Below, in pieces: positions 1 to 6,620 of a stretch of DNA of 28,559 nucleotides (position 1 is its first letter; each line of letters begins with the position of its first letter). Under the pieces are notes generated by a model. That model was not told the DNA's origin. It saw nothing but the letters and a program-made list of their open reading frames with translations, and ran no database searches. Source of the stretch: a virus; IMG/VR virus record IMGVR_UViG_3300032006_000064, positions 1 to 28,559 of that record. One strand, given 5' to 3'. Made by a program: the position numbers and the translations under genes.

Positions 1-50
1 GGTTATTAGATTGTATAAGTAATGTTTAGGGGTTGGTAGTAGGGGTGTCA

Positions 51-299
51 CTAGGCTTTTTTACCTCTGTTTCTGGCTCTGTTTTTGGATTGGGCTTCGA
101 GGGTTGTGCCCCCGCCTTGTTTATGCGAGACATCCAAGTTATCGCCATTACCATAGGTTTTTCGCTTTCTGTTTTCGGCATTCAGTTTAGCTCTACGTTT
201 TTTTTCAGATGGTTTAGCATTATACTTTTTAGAATAAGCATACTTTACTTTTAAAGCATCTTTGTTCTTTCTATAGTACTTCGTGCTCTCGCTTGCCAT
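51..299 (-). CDS. Small basic protein, conserved cyanophage type
   Basis: An 82-residue, very Lys/Arg/Asn-rich protein beginning MASESTKYYRKNKDALK and containing a TYGNGD segment followed by DVSHKQGG. I recognise the general type from marine phages, where a short basic protein with YYRKN, KKYNAKP and YGNGD motifs lies beside terminase genes, but no function is established to my knowledge. The chosen ATG at 299 has GGAG about six bases upstream; an in-frame ATG six codons earlier lacks this. The start overlaps the end of the small terminase gene by 29 bases, so translation is probably coupled. The strong positive charge suggests nucleic-acid binding, perhaps during packaging, but that is inference from composition and neighbourhood only. 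Confidence 0.8.
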   Translation of the reverse strand: MASESTKYYRKNKDALKVKYAYSKKYNAKPSEKKRRAKLNAENRKRKTYGNGDNLDVSHKQGGGTTLEAQSKNRARNRGKKA

Positions 300-528
300 A
301 TAATCTCCGTTGTACAAGGTCTGGGTCGATTTTAGGCATTACAGCTGCCAATTTATCCAGTGCAGTGCCTTCATAGGCAATACCACTGATGTCATTTTTA
401 ACTAGCCAATCACAGGCTGCTTTCAATTCGTGGGCGGTAGCTTCTCCACTCTTAACTCTTTTAAGAAATTCAGTAGTAACGAGCCTATGTAGCTCGTTAA
501 ACTGTTCTTCCGTAGCTTTTTTAGCCAT
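271..528 (-). CDS. Terminase small subunit / DNA maturase A (T7 gp18-like)
   Basis: An 85-residue protein (MAKKATEEQFNELHRLVTTE...) of the size of T7 gp18 (about 89 residues). It is predicted mostly helical, with an N-terminal stretch EQFNELHRLVTTEFLKRVKS, a central HELKAACDWLVKND segment and a C-terminal part PKIDPDLVQRRLYG. In T7-like phages this subunit recognises concatemeric DNA and regulates the large terminase (gp19), which would be expected further downstream, beyond position 1. The ATG at 528 overlaps the TAA of the preceding 53-aa gene (TAATG), and the end overlaps the next small basic gene. The assignment rests on resemblance to annotated cyanophage small terminases and on position after the fibre and small membrane-protein genes, as in T7. 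Confidence 0.75.
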   Translation of the reverse strand: MAKKATEEQFNELHRLVTTEFLKRVKSGEATAHELKAACDWLVKNDISGIAYEGTALDKLAAVMPKIDPDLVQRRLYGKREHEVL

Positions 529-689
529 TATGTACCGGGAAATAGTTGTTTCTCTATAATTTCTACAGCCTTATCGTCTAAGGTGTTATCAGTAGTGGAA
601 ACAAGCTTTTTCAATACATCAATTAGCAATCTTTTGACTGATGTTGATGTAGCAAACTTGATAAGGATGGGTTTAATTAGTAGAATCAT
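528..689 (-). CDS. Small 53-aa protein between membrane-protein cluster and small terminase
   Basis: A short gene of 53 codons (begins MILLIKPILIKFATSTSVKR, ends EIIEKQLFPGT). Its ATG directly follows the TAA of the preceding gene (TAAATG) and its own TAA overlaps the ATG of the small terminase gene (TAATG), so it fills the gap exactly; this tight packing is the main evidence that it is real. The N-terminal third is hydrophobic/amphipathic (ILLIKPILIKFA), followed by a soluble part LLIDVLKKLVSTTDNTLDDKAVEII. It could be a small membrane-associated protein (T7 has holin gp17.5 just before gp18), but it has no clear full-length membrane span. Function unknown. Confidence 0.75.
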   Translation of the reverse strand: MILLIKPILIKFATSTSVKRLLIDVLKKLVSTTDNTLDDKAVEIIEKQLFPGT

Positions 690-1370
690 TTACTTAGTGG
701 GTTGTTTTTTTTTATCTTGTGCTGATAAAACAGCAATTGGCACTACATCATTACAAAGTGAGACAAAATCAGTCCCCGGTTTAAGTGTAAACCCTCTTTG
801 CATGAATCGTGTGCAGTTATCTATGCGAACAAGCTCATAATCAAGCCGTTGTTTTTCTAATTCTTTTGTAGCTATTTGCTTACATATATTAACAGACTTT
901 CTATCTAGTGGTACCATAAAAGACATCTGTACTCCCCAGTTATGAGTTATATTATAAGACTCAGGATCGTACGGTTTGCCTTCAGTACCTAGATAATATG
1001 GGGAAAGGCTCATAACAGGACCGTTACAAACCACTCCCCTACCATATTGTTGCCGTGAAACTCCAGAATTGTTCTGGAATTGCACAGCTTGATTGGTTAC
1101 ATTTCCTGTTGCTGCAGCTGAAGTCTGTGGATTTAATACAGTATTACCTTCACCTACTTCAGCTTTAACTGGTACTCCTATTGAGAGAAGACCGACAAGG
1201 AAGTAGTAAGCGAAGTTGTATCTATTGTTCTGTTTATATCTGTTACTTCGATTATTCCGGCTGCTCTGTTGACTATTTCTAGCTGAAAGTTCTGACCGGG
1301 TATATCTATATCGAATGTAGTTGCAGCAGCGTTTATATGCCCTGAAGGGGCTATATTGTGTCCTGTCCAA
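690..1370 (-). CDS. Secreted/membrane-anchored protein with unusual start, overlaps upstream gene
   Basis: The open frame runs from a TTG at 1370 (226 residues). The first about 50 residues look like the shadow of the overlapping upstream gene (Arg/Asn/Ser-rich, e.g. SARNSQQSSRNNRSNRYKQ); natural-looking protein begins around residue 52 with a signal-peptide-like segment FAYYFLVGLLSIGVPVKA followed by EVGEGNTV. Further on are an internal Cys (VVCNGP), the segment VQMSFMVPLDRKSVNICKQ, a helical KELEKQRLDYELVRIDNC and C-terminal FVSLCNDVVPIA. Cyanophage proteins with a similar VPLDRK...C...C arrangement exist, paired with a secreted partner as here; function unknown. No ATG, GTG or TTG exists in frame between 1370 and the hydrophobic segment. 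A GGAGG lies 12 bases before the TTG, so either the TTG gives a basic N-extension and signal anchor, or a noncanonical start or frameshift is used. Confidence 0.65.
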   Translation of the reverse strand: MDRTQYSPFRAYKRCCNYIRYRYTRSELSARNSQQSSRNNRSNRYKQNNRYNFAYYFLVGLLSIGVPVKAEVGEGNTVLNPQTSAAATGNVTNQAVQFQNNSGVSRQQYGRGVVCNGPVMSLSPYYLGTEGKPYDPESYNITHNWGVQMSFMVPLDRKSVNICKQIATKELEKQRLDYELVRIDNCTRFMQRGFTLKPGTDFVSLCNDVVPIAVLSAQDKKKQPTK

Positions 1371-1534
1371 CTGGAGTAATCGCCTCCGTATACTGTTGTT
1401 TGAATTGTTTCGACTATATTCTGTGTAGAGTTTGTAGTACTATTCATACTACCTTGGGTGAAAGCAGGGGTGACTGTATTTGCTCTAGCTGTAACTGGAA
1501 ATAGTAGCAGCAAAAATAGTAAATACTTGTTCAT
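1178..1534 (-). CDS. Small secreted protein with signal peptide
   Basis: A 118-residue protein starting MNKYLLFLLLLFPVTARANT: a short basic n-region, a Leu-rich h-region and an ARA|NT signal-peptidase-I-like site near residue 18. The mature part is rich in Thr, Asn and Ser (NSTTNSTQNIVETIQTTVYGG) and probably beta-structured, ending TTSLSVFSQ. The ATG at 1534 overlaps the TGA of the upstream gene (ATGA). The C-terminal 193 bases overlap the next gene in another frame. It is paired with the signal-bearing protein downstream, an arrangement I associate with other marine cyanophages. Export to the periplasm or outer surface of the host is inferred; a role in lysis or host-envelope modification is possible but unproven. 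Confidence 0.8.
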   Translation of the reverse strand: MNKYLLFLLLLFPVTARANTVTPAFTQGSMNSTTNSTQNIVETIQTTVYGGDYSSWTGHNIAPSGHINAAATTFDIDIPGQNFQLEIVNRAAGIIEVTDINRTIDTTSLTTSLSVFSQ

Positions 1535-1833
1535 TCTGGTTTCTTTTTAGCCATGGGACAATTTACTGGACCTTGTTTTTTATTGTTGCCTGTAGTAAGG
1601 CCAAAGGTTGCTAATGCTCCAGTAAATACACTAGCAACGAACGTGATATCAGAATTACCTGACTTTTTAACCATAGGTATTTCTACATAGTTCATTGTGA
1701 TTATAAAACCACTCCAAACTACAACACCTAAACGTACAAATGTACCAAGAATTTGTATTTGATGTTCTTGGTCCTCTGCCGCATCCTTCAATTTACCCAG
1801 AAGGTTCTTTGGTTTTTCCTGTGGGGTTTCCAT
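1531..1833 (-). CDS. Small two-span membrane protein, holin candidate
   Basis: About 100 residues from the ATG at 1833 (METPQEKPKNLLGKLKDAAE); an upstream TTG at 1860 would add nine residues but has nothing to favour it. After a soluble, charged N-terminus come two hydrophobic segments, LGVVVWSGFIITMNYVEI and ITFVASVFTGALATFGLTTG, separated by a short charged loop (PMVKKSGNSD), and a basic tail NNKKQGPVNCPMAKKKPE. Size, two spans and charged tail fit a class II holin, and the place just before small terminase genes is where T7-like phages keep their holin. No endolysin is present nearby, so the assignment remains a candidate. The start lies inside the end of the upstream gene (41-base overlap) and the stop overlaps the next start. 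Confidence 0.7.
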   Translation of the reverse strand: METPQEKPKNLLGKLKDAAEDQEHQIQILGTFVRLGVVVWSGFIITMNYVEIPMVKKSGNSDITFVASVFTGALATFGLTTGNNKKQGPVNCPMAKKKPE

Positions 1834-2269
1834 TAAATTTTTTTTGTATCCGTTTTGCAATCTGCATAATAATAGGTTTCATTATTTTAACAGTTTGCTT
1901 AAATAACGAAGTCACAGTAAGGGTGGCTATAACGCTCACTGACGCTGTAGTTCCTGCAGTCACAAGTATCTCTTCTTTGGGAACTGGAAACGTAAGGTCA
2001 GTAAATGGTATATCTATACGTTTAACTTCAGCAGCTTCTTGCTTTGGTTTGGGTGGTTTACCTTCTTGTTTTCTTTGAAGCTCCTCTTCCATTAACTCTT
2101 CAAACTCTGGTGTAATAACACCTACAGGAGGTGCTAAAGTACTAGGAGCTATAACTATAGGTGGAAACGTAGGTATTTCTGCTGTTGGTCTTTCTAATGT
2201 GGGTGTAGGTATATCCATAGCACCCGGAATAGTCAAAGCATCAGGTAAAGTTATGGATGGGAGTTCCAT
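1793..2269 (-). CDS. Pro-rich protein with C-terminal membrane segment
   Basis: A 158-residue protein in three parts: a Pro/Ile/Thr-rich N-terminal third (MELPSITLPDALTIPGAMDI, then IPTFPPIVIAPSTLAPPVGV), a charged middle with EELMEEELQRKQEGKPPKPK, and a C-terminal hydrophobic segment near residues 101-130 (EEILVTAGTTASVSVIATLTVTSLF, shown here in part) followed by basic MKPIIMQIAKRIQKK. Related proteins occur in cyanomyoviruses and cyanopodoviruses, sometimes annotated as virion structural proteins; I know of no defined activity. The layout (extended Pro-rich stalk plus one membrane span) would suit a protein bridging an envelope layer, as spanins do, but that is speculation. It directly follows the glycine-rich adhesin gene (gap 13 bases). 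Confidence 0.75.
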   Translation of the reverse strand: MELPSITLPDALTIPGAMDIPTPTLERPTAEIPTFPPIVIAPSTLAPPVGVITPEFEELMEEELQRKQEGKPPKPKQEAAEVKRIDIPFTDLTFPVPKEEILVTAGTTASVSVIATLTVTSLFKQTVKIMKPIIMQIAKRIQKKFNGNPTGKTKEPSG

Positions 2270-2282
2270 TTAAGTCTCGATA

Positions 2283-3176
2283 TTAAACATCACCAGTATT
2301 AGTAGAAGGGAAAGATCTACCTGATCCCCAAATAATACGAACGGCACCAATACCACCATGTAACAAATAGTCGTTAGTAGTATGATTTGTTATTCCTCCT
2401 GCTCCTACCACAACTGTATAACCAATACCGGGAGTAACAGTGATATTATTTTTCCAGCCAAGACCTCCGCCTCCGCCGCTAATACTATAAGTTCCAACAC
2501 CGCCACCGCCATAGTCACCAGCTCTAGATGTGCCAGTTGAATATGTAGAATGATTGTATGCGAATGTGCTTCCTCCGCCTGATCCGCCACCACCGCCGAC
2601 CTGTGGGGGTGAAGTACCCGATGGAGTACCAGTACCATTAGAACCTTCTCCTAATATTCCGACACCGCCGCCGCCACCCCATGCACCGCCGCCGCCGCCG
2701 CCGCCAGAACCATTTTGAGCTGCAATTTGGACAGTACCAGTTCCATTACCTTTACCACCATTACCACCATTACCACTATATCCACCAGCACCACCGCCTC
2801 CGTAGAAGTCATTACCATTACCATCTAAACTACTTCCACCATTACCTCCACCATCTCCTACATAACCTCCACCTGCACCTCTTCCATTTAATGGCGTAGC
2901 ACCCACACCTTGATTAGTAAAACCACCACCTTTCTTCCCTCCATATCCACAAACCGTTGAAGTATTTATAAAATAACTATCTCCACCATCTGTCATATTA
3001 CCTCCGGAAGAATCTCTTTCACCTCCTCCTCCGCCTCCTACACAGACAACAGAAACAGAAGTGACCTGAGCTGGTGCTGTCCAAGTATAAGTACCCGGCG
3101 TAGTATAGGCTTGTTGACTATCTCCTGCATAAGGCTCCTCCGCCCCTGCTCCAAGTAAAGCTTGTTGAATACCCAT
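2283..3176 (-). CDS. Glycine-rich tail adhesin / fibre-tip protein
   Basis: A 297-residue protein from ATG 3176 (MGIQQALLGAGAEEPYAGDS), one base after the upstream stop. Residues about 24-46 hold the entry motif TPGTYTWTAPAQVTSVSVVC followed by VGGGGGG; about 200 residues of Gly-rich runs follow, broken by N, S and Y, and the end closes with ITVTPGIGYTVVVGAGG and AVRIIWG. This is the phage glycine-rich domain pattern (Gly_rich_2 type), in which polyglycine-II helices are packed in a sandwich, as in the gp38 adhesin of phage S16. By analogy it is expected at the distal end of the fibre, contacting the host surface. It follows the tail fibre and an accessory fibre gene. Its GC-rich GGN codon runs stand out from the AT-rich neighbours and would be prone to slippage and recombination. 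Confidence 0.8.
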   Translation of the reverse strand: MGIQQALLGAGAEEPYAGDSQQAYTTPGTYTWTAPAQVTSVSVVCVGGGGGGERDSSGGNMTDGGDSYFINTSTVCGYGGKKGGGFTNQGVGATPLNGRGAGGGYVGDGGGNGGSSLDGNGNDFYGGGGAGGYSGNGGNGGKGNGTGTVQIAAQNGSGGGGGGGAWGGGGGVGILGEGSNGTGTPSGTSPPQVGGGGGSGGGSTFAYNHSTYSTGTSRAGDYGGGGVGTYSISGGGGGLGWKNNITVTPGIGYTVVVGAGGITNHTTNDYLLHGGIGAVRIIWGSGRSFPSTNTGDV

Positions 3177-3177
3177 A

Positions 3178-4473
3178 TTATGATAGCCCCGTTCCACCAA
3201 TATATGCAAGGTTCTGTGCTTGGTACCATACAGTAGCCATACCACGCTGTTTTAGAGTACGATTCCCCGTAGCTCCGTTTAGTGAATGGTAAAGAGTCAG
3301 ATTACTACCTTGAGTTAAAGTAATAGCAGAACCACTATGGTTGACAATTGTAACTGCATCTCCAGCTGCAAAAACATTATAAGGAATAGTAACTCCTCCA
3401 GTTGTGTTTGTTACTGTTTTACCACGATCAGAAGCTACTAATGTATAAGCAGAAGTAGTAGCGTTAGGAGGTATAGCTCTTAAGTCACCAAGTGCATCAT
3501 GTACTTCACCTTCTTCTGTAACCTTTGCTGCAGTAACATATGATCCACTAGTTTTAGTTTTAAAGTAAAGATCATTATCACCAGCAGAAGAATATATACA
3601 CCAGTAATCACCATTATCATCTCCTTCATCAGCTATAAGATAAAGGCTTGAATTATTACCTTCACCAGCTGTAATATAAAGAGAAGAGTCTGATCCAGAT
3701 GCAATTTCTATGTCCTGATTAAACGTCCAATTATCTGTAGAGTTTACCCAATTTATTGTCTTATCTGTAGCACCTTTTAAAGTAATACCACCACCATCAG
3801 CAGTTGTGTCTGAGGGAGATGAGACTTTACCTAGTTCAATGTTTTTATCTTCTACTTCAAGTGTTGCTGTATTAACTGTAGTAGTTGAACCGCTTACAAC
3901 AAGGTCACCTCCAACAGTAACATTACCTGTAGTAGTTACAGCAGATGGTGAAAGTAAACCAGTACTAGAATTAAAAGCTAAATTTGTTCCAGATTTAACA
4001 GAAAGGTTTCCTGTTGCACCATCAGCAAATAAAACATAGCAAGTTGTATCTGTAGATTCATCTACAACAGTAACGGCTGTTGCGACAGTTGCTGTATCAG
4101 CATTACCAGTAACATTACCAGTTAACGCTCCGTTAAACGATGTAGCTGTTAATAATCCTGATGAAGAATTAAAAGTTAAATTTGTTCCTGTTTTTGGAGG
4201 TAAATCTCCTGTTGCCGCAGTTGCAAATAGTGGGAAACAAGTTGTGTCTGAAGACTCATCTGCAACTGTAATAGTCGATGGGACAGGGACTACTTGCCAT
4301 GAAGACGATCCATCACCATCTGTTCTTAAGAATTTTGTAGTAACTGCTTCACCTGTTGATTTAACAGCTGTACCTTCAGGAGTAGGGTCAGCTAATACAG
4401 CTATTGTTTTTTCGACATCTGACCCAGAATTATCATAAATAATTGCGTCAGCTTTAATTTTTCCGTATGCCAT
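3178..4473 (-). CDS. Accessory tail fibre / structural protein with internal repeats
   Basis: 431 residues, Thr/Ser/Asp/Gly-rich and low in Cys and His, as in fibrous phage proteins. Two imperfect copies of a module are visible: ADESSDTTCFPLFATAATGD followed by LTFNSSSGLLTATSF (about residues 70-112), and VDESTDTTCYVLFADGATGN followed by LAFNSSTGLLSPS (about 136-176). Next is a TTGNVTVGGDLVVSGSTTTV segment typical of marine phage fibre proteins, and a C-terminal TLVASDRGKTVTNTTGGVTI part that resembles a beta-rich shaft or baseplate-fibre fold. It sits between the T7 gp17-like fibre and the glycine-rich adhesin, with two-base spacing, so it most likely forms part of the host-recognition apparatus. 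The exact receptor role is not visible. Confidence 0.8.
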   Translation of the reverse strand: MAYGKIKADAIIYDNSGSDVEKTIAVLADPTPEGTAVKSTGEAVTTKFLRTDGDGSSSWQVVPVPSTITVADESSDTTCFPLFATAATGDLPPKTGTNLTFNSSSGLLTATSFNGALTGNVTGNADTATVATAVTVVDESTDTTCYVLFADGATGNLSVKSGTNLAFNSSTGLLSPSAVTTTGNVTVGGDLVVSGSTTTVNTATLEVEDKNIELGKVSSPSDTTADGGGITLKGATDKTINWVNSTDNWTFNQDIEIASGSDSSLYITAGEGNNSSLYLIADEGDDNGDYWCIYSSAGDNDLYFKTKTSGSYVTAAKVTEEGEVHDALGDLRAIPPNATTSAYTLVASDRGKTVTNTTGGVTIPYNVFAAGDAVTIVNHSGSAITLTQGSNLTLYHSLNGATGNRTLKQRGMATVWYQAQNLAYIGGTGLS

Positions 4474-4475
4474 GA

Positions 4476-6620
4476 TTAGATTACTTTATAAATAGAATTG
4501 TTAGGTATAGTAAGAGTCGCGCCACTTGCAATGGTTACATCACCAACGCTCATAGCATTTTTACCAGTAGTTATGGTATAATTAGCTGAGATAGTACTAT
4601 CTGTTTCGGCTACAACTGTAGCTATTGGAACCCAAGAAAGAGTACCAGAACCGTTTGTTTGTAGATATTCTCCTGCAGAACCAGCTCCGGGTACTCCAGA
4701 CGCTGCACCAATGTCAGCTTTAGAAATTAAGTTACCTGTAGCTGTTACACCACCTTGCCATGAACTACCATTATATACACGTAATTCATTAGCAGAAGTA
4801 TCAAAATAAAGATCTCCAGTATCTAAACTAGAAGATGGTTGAGAACTTGAAATACGGTATCTAGCTGCAAAATCATTTACACTAGTTATATTTGTAGCTA
4901 CTGTATTAACATTAGATATAGATCCACCAACATTATTAATATTAGTAATATTAGTAGCACATGTATCTAAATCAGAAACAATTGCAGTTGTACCAAGAGT
5001 GTTTAAATCTGATACAGCATCAGCTGTTCCTAATCTTCCAATTTCTGTAGCTTTACCTGCGACGGCACCTATATCAGTTGCATCGTTAGCAACTGCTGTT
5101 ACATCACTAGCTATACCAGCTACAGTTGTTACATTAGCAGATACACCAGCAACTGTTGTTACGTTACTAGAGATGCCAGCTACTGTAGTTACATTAGCTG
5201 AAATACCAGCTACTGTAGTTACATTCCCATCAATACCTGCAACTGTAGTAATATTACTAGCATTAGACACAGCTGAGTTGATATTACTAGCATTAGATAC
5301 AGCTGCGTTAATGTTACTAGCATTAGCTACAGCAGCATTAATATTAGAACTGTTATTTGCAGCAGCATTAATATTACTTATATTACTAGCTACGGTTGTA
5401 ACCTCTGTAGCTTTAGGTGTAACCCTATGGAATGCATAAGTATTAAGTGTAGAAGTAGTCTCTACAATCATACCTAAAGTAGAACCATAAGTTGTACTAT
5501 TTTCTAAACCAGTAATGGTAACTGTTGAGTTACCGACAGTGCCGTTAGCAATTGTCGCCACTCCAGATCCATTGGAGGTAAGGTTGCTGCTGAGAGCTTT
5601 AATAGATACAAGAGTTCCAGCCCCGTTATTAACGTCAGGGTTAGCGTTAGGAAAAGATGTTTCATTTGCTATAGGTACGAATCCACCAACATCATCTAAT
5701 AAATCAACAATTCTATCATTAATAGCAGCTGTAGTAGCTATTGTTGTGTCGTTATCTGGAAATGCATCACCATCTTTAATAGTATCTCCACTACTTATAT
5801 TAAAATAACGAGCATCTGCTTCCGTTTCGGTGAAATATCTACCATCTAGAGCACCGTTAGTTAACTCAGTTTCTGTAAAGTATCTGTTATCTAATTGACC
5901 AGCATCTAATTCTGTTTCAGTGTAATATCTATTATCTAATTGACCTGCATCTAACTCAGTTTCAGTATAATATCTACCATCTAAATTATAAGAACCTATT
6001 GAAGTTACGTGACCTTGAGCAGTTATAGTTATATCTTGTAAAACTGTACCGTTACTATTGTTAACTGTACTATTAGCACCAGAAACACTATGATTAAGAG
6101 TGACTTGACCACCAGATTGAGTTTTAGCTAGATCAGTTCCAGCTAAAACATCACCTTCTATTGCTGTATCTATTTGATCAGCTATACGATTTTCAATAGC
6201 TTTCGTTGAAGCTATTCGAGTGTCATCACTTACATGCCATGCTTCAGTACTGATGATTGTTTCATCACCTGTTTGCCATGCACTATCAACTCTATTGTTA
6301 TTTTCTTGAATAACATATAGGTTTTGAGTAAAGTTATCATTCAAATCATTTGAACGTATAGCTGAACCCGGATAAAACGTAGCTTGTAATGCAGTATCAG
6401 CTGTTTCTCGATAAACTCTGACATTACTTGTACCACTAGGAGGTATATTACCACTAGTAAATTTAATTGTAGTTGGAGTATGTAAAGTGTAATGGGTGGT
6501 TACTGTCTTTAAAATACCTCCGACACTAACTTTAATGTCAGTGTCCTTAAGATATGGAAATGTAAATGCGAACGTGTCTTGTGAACCCGTTCCATTATGT
6601 AAATTTTCAGTTGTTGCCAT
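4476..6620 (-). CDS. Tail fibre protein (T7 gp17-like N-terminus)
   Basis: 714 residues. Residues 1-about 145 match the T7 tail-fibre N-terminal domain that attaches the trimer to the tail: TFAFTFPYLKDTDIKVSVGG, then VRVYRETADTALQATFYPGS, AIRSNDLNDNF and a helical end ISTEAWHVSDDTRIASTKAI. The shaft contains four copies of a 15-residue repeat around RYYTETELDAGQLDN (216-273) and about eleven decapeptide repeats of the NINAAVSNAS / NVTTVAGISA type (412-525). Near residues 600-625 is a TGDLYFDTSANELRVYNGSSW segment common in marine phage fibres, and the C-terminus ends with a beta-type TITTGKNAMSVGDVTIASGA. The role is receptor binding. The ATG overlaps the TAA of gp16 (TAATG). The C-terminal half is unlike T7, as expected for a host-range region. 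Confidence 0.92.
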   Translation of the reverse strand: MATTENLHNGTGSQDTFAFTFPYLKDTDIKVSVGGILKTVTTHYTLHTPTTIKFTSGNIPPSGTSNVRVYRETADTALQATFYPGSAIRSNDLNDNFTQNLYVIQENNNRVDSAWQTGDETIISTEAWHVSDDTRIASTKAIENRIADQIDTAIEGDVLAGTDLAKTQSGGQVTLNHSVSGANSTVNNSNGTVLQDITITAQGHVTSIGSYNLDGRYYTETELDAGQLDNRYYTETELDAGQLDNRYFTETELTNGALDGRYFTETEADARYFNISSGDTIKDGDAFPDNDTTIATTAAINDRIVDLLDDVGGFVPIANETSFPNANPDVNNGAGTLVSIKALSSNLTSNGSGVATIANGTVGNSTVTITGLENSTTYGSTLGMIVETTSTLNTYAFHRVTPKATEVTTVASNISNINAAANNSSNINAAVANASNINAAVSNASNINSAVSNASNITTVAGIDGNVTTVAGISANVTTVAGISSNVTTVAGVSANVTTVAGIASDVTAVANDATDIGAVAGKATEIGRLGTADAVSDLNTLGTTAIVSDLDTCATNITNINNVGGSISNVNTVATNITSVNDFAARYRISSSQPSSSLDTGDLYFDTSANELRVYNGSSWQGGVTATGNLISKADIGAASGVPGAGSAGEYLQTNGSGTLSWVPIATVVAETDSTISANYTITTGKNAMSVGDVTIASGATLTIPNNSIYKVI
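5046..5387 (-). repeat. Decapeptide repeat tract in the tail fibre gene
   Basis: About eleven tandem 10-codon units (residues 412-525 of the fibre). The first group follows the pattern NINAAVSNAS and the second NVTTVAGISA, with decay at the end (DVTAVANDAT, DIGAVAGKAT). The periodicity at the DNA level is about 30 bases. Such heptad-free decapeptide arrays probably form a coiled or beta-helical shaft, and copy-number change would alter fibre length. Confidence 0.85.
5802..5975 (-). repeat. Four 15-residue repeats in the tail fibre gene
   Basis: Four consecutive 45-base units encode RYYTETELDAGQLDN (twice almost identical), then RYFTETELTNGALDG and a truncated RYFTETEADA (fibre residues 216-273). 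The R-Y-aromatic-T-E-T-E pattern is a recurrent phage fibre-shaft repeat. Confidence 0.85.

Noticed and set aside
1-50. Start of the large terminase gene
   Set aside because: No ATG or recognisable coding sequence begins in these 50 bases on the minus strand; it is expected beyond the window.
33-254. Plus-strand open frame of 73 codons
   Set aside because: It is antisense to the small basic protein gene, which has a good ribosome site and a recognisable sequence; the plus-strand product has shadow composition.
2681-2899. His/Tyr-rich plus-strand open frame
   Set aside because: It is the reverse complement of Gly codon runs in the adhesin gene (CCN read as His/Tyr in another frame); no independent support.
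4999-5439. Long plus-strand open frame with Ala/Leu/Val/Thr repeats
   Set aside because: It mirrors the decapeptide repeats of the tail fibre on the other strand.
2283-6620. Diversity-generating retroelement acting on the fibre genes
   Set aside because: No reverse transcriptase, template repeat or adenine-biased variable repeat is visible in the window.
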